Origin: Bacteroidales bacterium
Lineage (GTDB): Bacteria; Bacteroidota; Bacteroidia; Bacteroidales; P3
Length of the DNA: 8,381 bases
Assembly (NCBI GenBank): GCA_017988355.1
Contig: JAGNRX010000044.1
Location: forward strand, 1-8,381
Reading direction: 5' to 3'
The position numbers and the translations under genes were made by a program. A model generated the notes under the pieces. That model was given only the letters and a program-made list of their open reading frames with translations. It made no database searches and had not been told where the DNA came from. This document shows positions 1 through 6,157 of this stretch, piece by piece (the first letter of the stretch is position 1; the number at the start of each line of letters is the position of its first letter).

Positions 1-449
1 TTTGCATGTTCAAGGACAAATAATCCGCCTGGCTTAACAAAGCTTTTAAGAACTAAGTCTGGGATAATGTCGAACTGCTTTAAATCGTAGGGAGGGTCAG
101 CAAAAACAACATCAAAGCTCATCTGAGAGCGGCCCAAGAAGATAAAGGCATCGCTTCTTAGTGCAAAAAGGTTCTCAACTTCAAGTTCCTTAGCGGATTT
201 CTTAATAAAGTCAATGCAACGTTGGTCTTGGTCAACAGAGGTTACTTGTTTTGCTCCCCGAGATATAAACTCAAAACTAATTGAACCTGTTCCTGCAAAA
301 AGGTCGAGAACATTTAATTCTTCAAAGTCAATCTTGTTTCTTAGGATATTGAAAAGGCTTTCCCTTGCAAGGTCAGTTGTAGGTCTAACAGGAAGATTTG
401 TTGGCGTCTTTAGCCTTCTTCCTCTTAATTCACCAGCAATAATTCTCAT
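1..449 (-). CDS. rsmD: 16S rRNA (guanine-N2)-methyltransferase RsmD, 3' end cut by the window edge
   Basis: Translating the minus strand from the ATG at 449 gives 149 codons with no stop before position 1, so the C-terminal part is missing. The product is a class I SAM-dependent methyltransferase of the RsmD family, which methylates G966 (E. coli numbering) of 16S rRNA during 30S assembly. The N-terminus carries the family signature: RIIAGELRGRRL at residues 2-13 and RPTTD at 22-26, followed by ESLFNIL. The SAM-binding motif LDLFAGTGS lies at 48-56 and the catalytic motif DPPY at 118-121. RsmD is normally about 180-200 residues, so some 30-50 are missing. Its ATG shares one base with the stop of the upstream DUF3822 gene (TAATG), which fixes the start and suggests translational coupling. 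The assignment is firm. Confidence 0.95.
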   Translation of the reverse strand, partial: MRIIAGELRGRRLKTPTNLPVRPTTDLARESLFNILRNKIDFEELNVLDLFAGTGSISFEFISRGAKQVTSVDQDQRCIDFIKKSAKELEVENLFALRSDAFIFLGRSQMSFDVVFADPPYDLKQFDIIPDLVLKSFVKPGGLFVLEHA

Positions 450-1285
450 TATCTAACTAAGGTTAGGAAGTATTTCTGCAAGTCAAAGTTGTCAAACTCT
501 AAACCTACTCTAATATTCTCCATTGGATTTGCATAAGAAACATCCTTGATGTACTTCCTTAGTGTTTGCTTTTCTTCAAACGAAAACTCATCTCCTGTTA
601 TTAGTAAATTAATTTCAGAGGTGTCGATTTTCAGCTGTTCTAATGCAAATAGGATATGGTATATCATATCACTGTCGGTCACATAGTCGAAGCTATTGCT
701 GAAAGTGAAAGTCATGCCCTTGAAGATTACTATATCAAAAGAGTTTCCTCTCTTATAGAGGACTGCGGTATTGTTTGAAAGTTTTGAGATATCAAATCCA
801 TATTCTGCCATTACTTGATGTTGAGGAACGAATTTAGCTTTTGGCATAAGGATTTTTATTCCTGAATGTTGATACATTTGAGTTGCAAAAACCAAAACAG
901 CATCTAATTTCTCAGAAATGCTTTCCAAAACAGCATCAGAACCATTTAAGAGAGCAACAGTGCGTATGTATTCTTTGGTCTTAGTATTATCATATAGTTT
1001 ATAAGGAACAAAAACATTCTTGCTTGCCTGAACAATAATCCTAATGCTATTAAAATTGAATAATCTAATATCTATTGAGTTGAAACAAGCCTTCATTTCT
1101 GACATAACAGAAGTTATTCCTGTGGATAAATCTAATTTAAATTCACCCAATGCTCTTAGATTATATTTATTGTCAATCAAAGAGAAGTAGAACCCAGAAG
1201 AATTAATGCAGATGCATAAATCAGTATCTTGTGAGTTAATCTTCTCTTCTGATTTTATAAAGTTTTCTAACTTAAACTTATCCAT
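449..1285 (-). CDS. DUF3822 family protein, possible degenerate actin-like (PilM-type) fold
   Basis: This is a 278-residue protein with no signal peptide or membrane segment, so probably cytoplasmic. Its length, sequence and position directly before rsmD fit DUF3822, an uncharacterised Bacteroidetes family; I recognise it by pattern and context only. Two stretches recall the paired beta-hairpin starts of actin-like (ASKHA) domains such as PilM or GspL. One is CICINSSGFYFSLID at about residues 24-38. The other is AVLYKRGNSFDIVIFKG at about 174-190, followed by a helix-rich stretch and INLLITGDE at 225-233. Clear nucleotide-binding glycine/aspartate signatures are absent, so ATP binding is doubtful. 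It starts 9 bases after the upstream membrane-anchored gene ends and overlaps rsmD by one base, so the three are probably co-transcribed. The cellular role is unknown. Confidence 0.85.
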   Translation of the reverse strand: MDKFKLENFIKSEEKINSQDTDLCICINSSGFYFSLIDNKYNLRALGEFKLDLSTGITSVMSEMKACFNSIDIRLFNFNSIRIIVQASKNVFVPYKLYDNTKTKEYIRTVALLNGSDAVLESISEKLDAVLVFATQMYQHSGIKILMPKAKFVPQHQVMAEYGFDISKLSNNTAVLYKRGNSFDIVIFKGMTFTFSNSFDYVTDSDMIYHILFALEQLKIDTSEINLLITGDEFSFEEKQTLRKYIKDVSYANPMENIRVGLEFDNFDLQKYFLTLVR

Positions 1286-1294
1286 ATTATTTTC

Positions 1295-1927
1295 TTATTC
1301 CCAGTTTCCGTCAGTGATTGGTTGAGTAACATCTCCAACTTTCCATCCAGGGTAGCGATCTCTTGAAATTTCTTCAGCCTTTCTATTTATAACGTCCTGT
1401 TCTTTCATTCCCTTGGTATAAGTCATTATCTCAGCTGTTGCTTCAAAGGTAGCAACCATAATTCCTCCTCTATCAATAATGTCAGCCTTCATTCCAAATA
1501 CTTCATTATCTGAATAAGGAATATACTTTAAGTTTTTGATATCTTTTTTAGGGGTTCTAATAAGTTTTTCTTCAATAAGTTTCTCAAGAGGATTAACACT
1601 TACTGTGTCTCTTGTAACAATTCCTGCCTTGATAGCCTGAGCCTCTGTTAGAGAATCTGGAATAATACCATATTTCTTAACCATGATAACTTTTCCTGTT
1701 TCAAGGAAGGTTAGCAATGAGTCAATATCACTACAATATCTTCCGTTTGTTCCTTTAAAAGCTTCTTGAATGGCTCTAATATCTTTTAATTTATTAATAA
1801 CTTCTGTAGAACGTTTGTTGTATTCATCCTCAAACTTAAGTGGTCTCATGATACTTGTGTATAATACAAATCCTAATACAAGTATGCCTACAATAAGTAC
1901 TATTGAAATAATGTCTCTGGTTTTCAT
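1295..1927 (-). CDS. Membrane-anchored protein of unknown function with a pilin-like N-terminal third
   Basis: The product has 210 residues. The charged start MKTRD is followed by one hydrophobic segment at about residues 6-26 that looks like an uncleaved membrane anchor, leaving the remainder probably outside the inner membrane. Residues 40-75, including IRAIQEAFKGTNGRYCSDID, resemble the region just after the transmembrane helix of type IV pilins and pseudopilins, where a long helix leads into an 'NGRY..sl..L' turn. There is no prepilin-peptidase site of the G/FTLIE type, so it is not a classical processed pilin. Residues 135-172 form a second block, YIPYSDNEVFGMKADI followed by a beta-rich stretch. 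I know of no function. The 96-base gap upstream suggests it heads its transcription unit, with the DUF3822 gene 9 bases downstream. The coding call is good and the functional hint weak. Confidence 0.82.
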   Translation of the reverse strand: MKTRDIISIVLIVGILVLGFVLYTSIMRPLKFEDEYNKRSTEVINKLKDIRAIQEAFKGTNGRYCSDIDSLLTFLETGKVIMVKKYGIIPDSLTEAQAIKAGIVTRDTVSVNPLEKLIEEKLIRTPKKDIKNLKYIPYSDNEVFGMKADIIDRGGIMVATFEATAEIMTYTKGMKEQDVINRKAEEISRDRYPGWKVGDVTQPITDGNWE

Positions 1928-1975
1928 CTCTATTGTTATATTTTATGTTTATTTAAATATCTATTTATTTGCTTG

Positions 1976-1983
1976 CAAATTTA
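1976..1983 (-). promoter_or_regulatory. Candidate -7 box upstream of the pilin-like / DUF3822 / rsmD unit
   Basis: The minus strand reads TAAATTTG here, matching the Bacteroidetes -7 consensus TAnnTTTG, in the 96-base gap between the kinase-RapZ fusion gene and the next gene. It lies 48 bases before the ATG at 1927. No TTG is found 19-21 bases upstream, so the -33 element is weak or absent, and in such AT-rich sequence a chance match is possible. Confidence 0.35.
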
Positions 1984-2023
1984 GAATATTTCGTTGAATA
2001 AGTCATGCTTTAAGCTCAATATT

Positions 2024-3436
2024 TTATTTATTTTGTTCGATGTGATGCAAAACTACATCTATATCAGCATTTTGCAAAAGAATCTTTGATAGTTTTTCTG
2101 CAAAATAGACTGAGCGATGTTGACCTCCTGTGCATCCAAAGCAAATCATAAGGCTAGAAAACTTCCTTTCAACATACTTATCAACGCTTTGGGTAGTTAG
2201 ATTCAAGACATTTTCAAAGAATAGCTTTGCATCCTCTTCCTTGTCTAAAAAATCTATAACTTCCTTATCCATGCCTGTTAAGGTCTTATACTGCTCGTAT
2301 CTTCCTGGATTATGAATTGCCCTACAATCGAAAACAAATCCTCCTCCATTTCCTGAAATATCATGAGGATAACCTTTCTTATATGAGAAGCTCTTAATTG
2401 TTACTAATAGCTTTTTTGAAGAAATATCCATTAGTTTCTTGGAAGAAATCATTTTTTGAAAGATCCTTTTTAGCTCAGGTAGTTTTACATTCAGACTAAT
2501 ATTATCTTCCAACCATTTTAAATTAATAAGAGCAAAGGGAATGCTTTTAAGGAAATGCTCCTTCTTTTCAAAGTAGCCTCTAAAGCCATAAGCACCCATT
2601 GCTTGCATAATTCTAATATAGACATAGGCATAGAAAATCTCTTTAAATTGCTTCTGATCAACCTCAACATAGAATTTGAGTTCTGAAATATATAAATCTA
2701 ATAGCTCTTCTCTAAAGCAAGGGCTTAAATCTGCCTTTGCATCAAATAGTAAAGAAGCTAAATCATATTGCAAAGCTCCTTTTCTTCCACCTTGAAAGTC
2801 AATAAAATAAGGCTTATTGTCAAAAATCATTATGTTTCTTGATTGGAAGTCACGGTAAAGGAAGTGAGAGCAATCGGTTGAAAGGAGATAATCTCTTAGG
2901 GTTTTGAAGTCATTTTCTAATTCTTGCTCATCAAACCATATATCTGAGAGTTTGAGAAAATAGTATTTAAAATAACTTAAGTCCCAAGCAATAGACTGAG
3001 AGTCAAAAGCCTTTCTTGGATAAGCATTTGAATAATCAAAATCCCTTCCCCCTTCAATCTGTATCTTAGGTAGCTCTCTAATAACTTTATAATATAAATC
3101 CCTAACCTCTGAAAAAGCGACCTCTCCCCTTTTCTCTTTCTCAATAATATCATAAAGAGTAGTATTGCCTAAATCCTCCAAAAGATAAATTCCATTTTCA
3201 ATATCCTCTGAGTAAATCTTTGGAACAGAAATACCTTTTGCCTTAAGCTGATAGGCATAGTCTAAGAAGGCTATATTCTCTTTCTTATCATCGTTATAAG
3301 CTACAAGACACGTCATCCCTCCTCCAAAACAACGGAAATACTCTCTTGAAGAGCCATGAGCAGCAATTGGAGTTAAACTCTCTAATTCACAAGAGAAAGT
3401 CTTATTAAATAAGTTTTTAATCTTTAAATTCATCAA
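2024..3436 (-). CDS. AmgK-like sugar kinase domain fused to a RapZ C-terminal domain
   Basis: This 470-residue cytoplasmic protein has two parts. Residues 1 to about 325 form an aminoglycoside-phosphotransferase-fold kinase of the COG3178/AmgK type: GSSREYFR at 28-35, LLEDLG at 85-90, a catalytic loop YRDFQSRN at 194-201 (Asp196, Asn201) and a metal-binding IDFQGG at 212-217 (Asp213), then YDLASL at 224-229. AmgK itself phosphorylates the anomeric carbon of MurNAc and GlcNAc in peptidoglycan recycling. Residues 341-470 match the C-terminal half of RapZ: SFSYKKG at 349-355, VFDCR at 368-372, a TG.D segment near 387-390, and GCTGGQHRS at 434-442. The RapZ N-terminal P-loop ATPase is absent, and the C-terminus lacks the basic tail of E. 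coli RapZ. The RapZ C-terminal domain binds glucosamine-6-phosphate in E. coli, so a link to amino-sugar supply is a reasonable inference; substrate and product are unproven. The start overlaps the ispD end by 20 bases. Confidence 0.9.
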   Translation of the reverse strand: MMNLKIKNLFNKTFSCELESLTPIAAHGSSREYFRCFGGGMTCLVAYNDDKKENIAFLDYAYQLKAKGISVPKIYSEDIENGIYLLEDLGNTTLYDIIEKEKRGEVAFSEVRDLYYKVIRELPKIQIEGGRDFDYSNAYPRKAFDSQSIAWDLSYFKYYFLKLSDIWFDEQELENDFKTLRDYLLSTDCSHFLYRDFQSRNIMIFDNKPYFIDFQGGRKGALQYDLASLLFDAKADLSPCFREELLDLYISELKFYVEVDQKQFKEIFYAYVYIRIMQAMGAYGFRGYFEKKEHFLKSIPFALINLKWLEDNISLNVKLPELKRIFQKMISSKKLMDISSKKLLVTIKSFSYKKGYPHDISGNGGGFVFDCRAIHNPGRYEQYKTLTGMDKEVIDFLDKEEDAKLFFENVLNLTTQSVDKYVERKFSSLMICFGCTGGQHRSVYFAEKLSKILLQNADIDVVLHHIEQNK

Positions 3437-4127
3437 TCAAAATTTCTGCGTAAACAATGTCTAAGGGGGTAGTAATCTTTATGTTTTCCCTATTACCCTT
3501 AACCAAATTAATCCCATAACCGAGTTTCTCAACCACTGAGGCATCATCGGTGAAAGACTTATCGAAAGATTGCGAATATGCTTTTTTCAGTATCTTAGCA
3601 TCAAAACACTGTGGAGTTTGAACAAGGAAAACCTCATTCCTATCAAAGCTCGAACTCTTATGGGCTGAATTTTCTGTCCTTCCAAGCCTTACTGTTTCCA
3701 CTGGTTTGATTGCAGGAATTGCAATGCCTAACTTTTCAGCAACAAGCATACATTCCCTCACAACTTCCAAGCCCACAAAGGGTCTTACACCATCGTGAAC
3801 TCCAATAATAGCGTTTTCATCCTCAATTGCATCAATCCCATTCTTAACAGAAAAGAACCTTTCATCTCCTGAGTCAACAATCTTATGTTCTATTGAAAAA
3901 CCATACTCACTAATAAGTAATTGCCAATAGTCTTTATATTCTTTTGGCAAGACAAGTATGATATTAATGTCTGATATAGCTTGTTTTATCTTCTCAATAG
4001 TCCTTATCAATATGGGTTTGCCTCCAATGGGAAGGAATTGTTTTGGAATTTCGGAGCCAAAACGCAAACCCTTTCCCCCAGCAACAACTATCATATAGCA
4101 AGACTTAGATGATAAACATTGCATCAC
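3417..4127 (-). CDS. ispD: 2-C-methyl-D-erythritol 4-phosphate cytidylyltransferase IspD
   Basis: The product (236 residues) transfers CMP from CTP to 2-C-methyl-D-erythritol 4-phosphate, the third step of the MEP pathway to isoprenoids. The IspD motifs appear in order: AGGKGLRFG at 16-24, PKQF at 28-31, [12 protein letters not shown] at 86-97, HDGVRPF at 111-117, FDRN at 161-164 with VQTPQ at 169-173, TDDASVVE at 193-200, and NIKITTPLD at 215-223. The length is typical. The main alternative is the related TarI-type pentitol-phosphate cytidylyltransferase, but no teichoic-acid genes are nearby. The ATG at 4127 (or the next codon) is preferred because starting at Met12 (4094) would cut into the first beta strand. 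With this start the gene overlaps the end of queA by 23 bases; its own end overlaps the kinase-RapZ fusion gene. The three genes therefore look like one operon. Confidence 0.92.
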   Translation of the reverse strand: MMQCLSSKSCYMIVVAGGKGLRFGSEIPKQFLPIGGKPILIRTIEKIKQAISDINIILVLPKEYKDYWQLLISEYGFSIEHKIVDSGDERFFSVKNGIDAIEDENAIIGVHDGVRPFVGLEVVRECMLVAEKLGIAIPAIKPVETVRLGRTENSAHKSSSFDRNEVFLVQTPQCFDAKILKKAYSQSFDKSFTDDASVVEKLGYGINLVKGNRENIKITTPLDIVYAEILIDEFKD

Positions 4128-5160
4128 CGTAGGTCAAGAATTTATACTTTTCTTCAATTGCTTGTTTGTATGCCTCCATAATCAAATCATAACCTCCAAA
4201 AGCCGCCGCTATCATTAACATTGAGGAAAGAGGTGGATGGAAGTTAGAAATCATGCAATTAGGAGCTCCAAACTCATAAGGAGGGAAGATAAACTTATTA
4301 CTCCAACCATCAAAAGGCACTATATCCTTTGAAATTGTTGTTGCAGTTTCCATTGCCTTCATTGTAGTTGTTCCTACGCAGCAAATTCTTTTCTCTCTTC
4401 GTCTTGCCAAGTTAATTATATCAGCATTGGCTTGGTTAACGTGCATTTCCTCAGAATCCATCTTATGTTTAGTCAAGTCCTCAACCTCAATTGGTCTGAA
4501 ATTGCCTAAACCACTATGAAGTGTTACATAAGAAAACTCACAGCCCTTAATTTCAAGACGTTTAAGAAGTTGTTTTGAGAAATGGAAACCAGCAGTTGGA
4601 GCAACAACAGCTCCTTCGTTCTTTGCATAAATTGTTTGGTATCTTTCCTTATCCTCTGGCATAAGTTCGCGTATTCTAAGTAAATCGTCAGGGATTGGAG
4701 TATTACCTAATTTGTGAAGCACCTTATGAAATTCCTCATGAGTACCGTCATATAAGAACCTAAGAGTTCTGCCCCTTGAAGTAGTATTGTCGATAACCTC
4801 AGCAACTAACTCATCATTTTCTCCAAAATAGAGCTTGTTTCCAATTCTAATCTTACGAGCAGGGTCAACTAAGATATCCCAAAGTCTTGTCTCTGGATTA
4901 ATCTCACGAAGAAGGAAAACCTCAATTCTTGCATTGGTTTTTTCTTTTGTTCCATAAAGACGAGCAGGGAAGACCTTGGTGTCGTTGAAAACAAATAAAT
5001 CATGCTCATCAAAGTAATCGATAATGTCTGAAAACATCTTATGCTCGATTGTTTTTGTCTTTCTATTGATAACCATAAGACGAGATTCGTCTCTGTTATC
5101 ATTTGGTTTGGAAGCAATAAGTTCTTTAGGTAAATTGTATTTAAACTGAGAAAGTTTCAT
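4105..5160 (-). CDS. queA: S-adenosylmethionine:tRNA ribosyltransferase-isomerase QueA
   Basis: The 351-residue product transfers and isomerises the ribosyl group of SAM onto preQ1 in the wobble position of tRNAs with GUN anticodons, making epoxyqueuosine. The family's conserved blocks run the full length: [14 protein letters not shown] at 6-19, [15 protein letters not shown] at 56-70, [20 protein letters not shown] at 174-193, [12 protein letters not shown] at 213-224 followed by HKMDSEEM, then FIFPPYEF at 290-297, SNFHPP at 305-310 and YGDAM at 344-348. The length is normal for QueA and no block is broken. The ATG at 5160 lies 48 bases downstream of a strong Bacteroidetes-type promoter, so queA probably leads the queA-ispD-fusion operon. 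No preQ1 riboswitch could be recognised in the short leader. Confidence 0.97.
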   Translation of the reverse strand: MKLSQFKYNLPKELIASKPNDNRDESRLMVINRKTKTIEHKMFSDIIDYFDEHDLFVFNDTKVFPARLYGTKEKTNARIEVFLLREINPETRLWDILVDPARKIRIGNKLYFGENDELVAEVIDNTTSRGRTLRFLYDGTHEEFHKVLHKLGNTPIPDDLLRIRELMPEDKERYQTIYAKNEGAVVAPTAGFHFSKQLLKRLEIKGCEFSYVTLHSGLGNFRPIEVEDLTKHKMDSEEMHVNQANADIINLARRREKRICCVGTTTMKAMETATTISKDIVPFDGWSNKFIFPPYEFGAPNCMISNFHPPLSSMLMIAAAFGGYDLIMEAYKQAIEEKYKFLTYGDAMFII

Positions 5161-5207
5161 ATATTATATACGTTAATTAATTTTCTATGCGTAAATTTCA
5201 CGGTCAG

Positions 5208-5238
5208 CAAAGATAACCCCAGAATGAAGTTTTGTCAA
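5208..5238 (-). promoter_or_regulatory. Bacteroidetes-type promoter for the queA operon
   Basis: On the minus strand TTG (5238-5236) is followed after exactly 20 bases by TATCTTTG (5215-5208). This matches the established Bacteroidetes primary sigma factor consensus, TTG - 19 to 21 bases - TAnnTTTG. Transcription would start near 5201, leaving a leader of about 40 bases before the queA ATG at 5160. It is the best promoter match in the window. Confidence 0.75.
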
Positions 5239-5288
5239 GCTATTTAACAATTATTATACTTAGGCTCTTAAATCGAGGATAATTAAAT

Positions 5289-5420
5289 ATGACTAATACC
5301 CTTATTAACAATTATTTAGTTGCAAGAAAGCATTATTTATTTATGGTATTATTTCAGCAAATTCTTTCTTTGATTCAGAGAATTCTTTCTTTGATTCAGC
5401 AAATTCTTTCTTTGATTTAG
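5289..5420 (+). CDS. Possible small hydrophobic heptad-repeat peptide (speculative)
   Basis: An ATG at 5289 opens a 43-codon frame ending at TAG (5418-5420). The first 18 residues are mostly polar or mixed, ending in RKHYLF. The remainder is built from the tandem repeat and reads as a zipper-like helix with the recurring heptad QQILSLI or QRILSLI. A GAGGA sequence at 5275-5279 sits about 10 bases before the ATG and resembles a Shine-Dalgarno site, although Bacteroidetes rarely depend on one. A second in-frame ATG at 5343 would give a 25-residue version. The peptide would form a broad hydrophobic helical face and could associate with membrane. No good promoter was found, it opposes the surrounding operons, and any 21-base repeat free of stops gives such a frame, so it may not be expressed. 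Confidence 0.25.
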   Translation: MTNTLINNYLVARKHYLFMVLFQQILSLIQRILSLIQQILSLI

Positions 5421-5481
5421 CAGATTGTTTCAGTGATTCAATAAGCTGTTTAATAGCTTCAAAAAAATGAAGTAAATTAAG
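5341..5481 (-). pseudogene. Start-less open frame encoding a Lys/Glu-rich heptad tail (possible gene remnant)
   Basis: On the minus strand a frame stays open for 46 codons from just after a TGA (5484-5482), inside the end of truB, to a TAA at 5343-5341. It contains no ATG, GTG or TTG. From residue 8 it reads as successive heptads: EAIKQLI, ESLKQSA, KSKKEFA, ESKKEFS, ESKKEFA, then EIIP. The first two units have diverged from the last three in a protein-like way, as in a coiled-coil tail that grew by repeat duplication. It is in a different frame from truB and truB's own TAA intervenes, so it is not simply a truB extension. It may be the C-terminal remnant of a lost gene, or only the antisense reading of the repeat. 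A run of seven T on this strand just upstream of the heptads could hide an indel. Confidence 0.25.
5353..5457. repeat. Five tandem 21-base units between truB and queA
   Basis: Units lie at 5353-5373, 5374-5394, 5395-5415, 5416-5436 and 5437-5457. Units 1 and 3 are identical, unit 2 differs from them at two bases, and units 4 and 5 are progressively degenerate. The shared core is AATTCTTTCTTTGA. The period of 21 equals seven codons, so the units read as heptads on both strands. Nearly identical neighbouring copies are prone to slippage, so copy number may vary between strains. Confidence 0.88.
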
Positions 5482-6157
5482 TCAATAATAGGGTTTCTAT
5501 ATCTTCGATTTTTGTTGCATCTTTAAGGTAAAACTCTCCAATTCGAGTTCTGCATAATGAGCTAAGGTAGGCTCCAGATTGAAGGTTTAGACCAAAATCT
5601 CTTGCAATGGAGCGAATATATGTACCTTTTGTGCAAACAATTCTAAAATAAACAACTGGAAAATCAATTGATGTTATCTCAAATTCCTTTATCTCTATCT
5701 CCTTTGCCTTTAGGACTATGTCTTGGTTGTCTCTTGCAAGCTTATAAGCTCTTTTGCCATCAACCCATTTGGCTGAAAAAAGAGGTGGGACTTGGTCTTG
5801 AACGCCAATAAATTGCTTAGCAACTTCATTAATTGCCTCTTCTTTTATATGCTCTGTTGGGAAGGTTTCGTCTATTGATTGCTCAAGGTCAAAGCTTGGG
5901 GTTGTTGCTCCAAGTGTAAAGCTTCCTGTGTATTCCTTATCGGTATTCTGAAAACTTTCTATCTTCTTTGTGAACTTACCTATACAGATTATTAGAAGAC
6001 CTGTTGCTAAGGGATCGAGTGTTCCTGCGTGTCCTATTTTAATTTTCTTGCCATAGTGATGATTAATCTTATATTTAATCTTGTTCACCACCTGAAAAGA
6101 AGTCCAAGTATATGGTTTGTCGATTAGTATGGCTGAACCATTTTCAATATCTATCAT
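5477..6157 (-). CDS. truB: tRNA pseudouridine(55) synthase TruB
   Basis: The 226-residue product isomerises uridine-55 of the tRNA T-loop to pseudouridine. The catalytic motif [14 protein letters not shown] at 42-55 includes the nucleophile Asp48. Also visible are KEY at 74-76 (the conserved active-site Tyr76), [19 protein letters not shown] at 124-142, [13 protein letters not shown] at 177-189 and LCRTRIGEF at 201-209. The protein is shorter than E. coli TruB (about 314 residues) because the C-terminal PUA-type RNA-binding domain is missing; the catalytic domain is complete, and short TruB forms are common in this phylum. The ATG follows the uppP stop with no gap (TAA then ATG), so the two are almost certainly co-transcribed and probably translationally coupled. 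Confidence 0.97.
   Translation of the reverse strand: MIDIENGSAILIDKPYTWTSFQVVNKIKYKINHHYGKKIKIGHAGTLDPLATGLLIICIGKFTKKIESFQNTDKEYTGSFTLGATTPSFDLEQSIDETFPTEHIKEEAINEVAKQFIGVQDQVPPLFSAKWVDGKRAYKLARDNQDIVLKAKEIEIKEFEITSIDFPVVYFRIVCTKGTYIRSIARDFGLNLQSGAYLSSLCRTRIGEFYLKDATKIEDIETLLLT

Larger units (their letters stand above)
5161..5476. other. Intergenic stretch between queA and truB
   Basis: This 316-base AT-rich gap contains the queA promoter near its left end and the five-unit 21-base tandem repeat near its right end. Between them are a 12-base direct repeat (TTAACAATTATT at 5244-5255 and 5305-5316) and the start of a short plus-strand open frame. I found no tRNA or riboswitch. An AAGCT/AGCTT inverted repeat around 5443-5459 is not followed by a T-run on either strand, so it is not a convincing terminator. 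Confidence 0.6.

Noticed and set aside
214..456. Plus-strand open frame of 80 codons
   Set aside because: It lies antisense to rsmD, whose motifs are unmistakable on the minus strand; the translation has no recognisable domain.
1770..1997. Plus-strand open frame of 75 codons with hydrophobic content
   Set aside because: It is antisense to the membrane helix and start of the pilin-like gene, so its hydrophobic look comes from the opposite strand.
2130..2315. Plus-strand open frame of 61 codons
   Set aside because: It is antisense to the RapZ-like domain of the fusion gene and has no protein features.
3417..4127. MurU-type nucleotidyltransferase paired with the AmgK-like domain
   Set aside because: An AmgK-MurU pair was considered because of the neighbour, but [12 protein letters not shown] and TDDASVVE are IspD/TarI-type motifs, not those of MurU.
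4869..5117. Minus-strand open frame of 82 codons within queA
   Set aside because: It is a shifted frame inside the intact queA gene; the conserved QueA blocks are in the other frame.
5161..5207. preQ1 riboswitch in the queA leader
   Set aside because: The predicted leader is only about 40 bases, AT-rich, and shows no pseudoknot-type stem with an A-rich tail ending at a ribosome binding site.
5443..5459. AAGCT/AGCTT inverted repeat as a terminator for truB
   Set aside because: On the minus strand the T-run precedes the stem, and on the plus strand the stem is followed by A residues; neither fits an intrinsic terminator.
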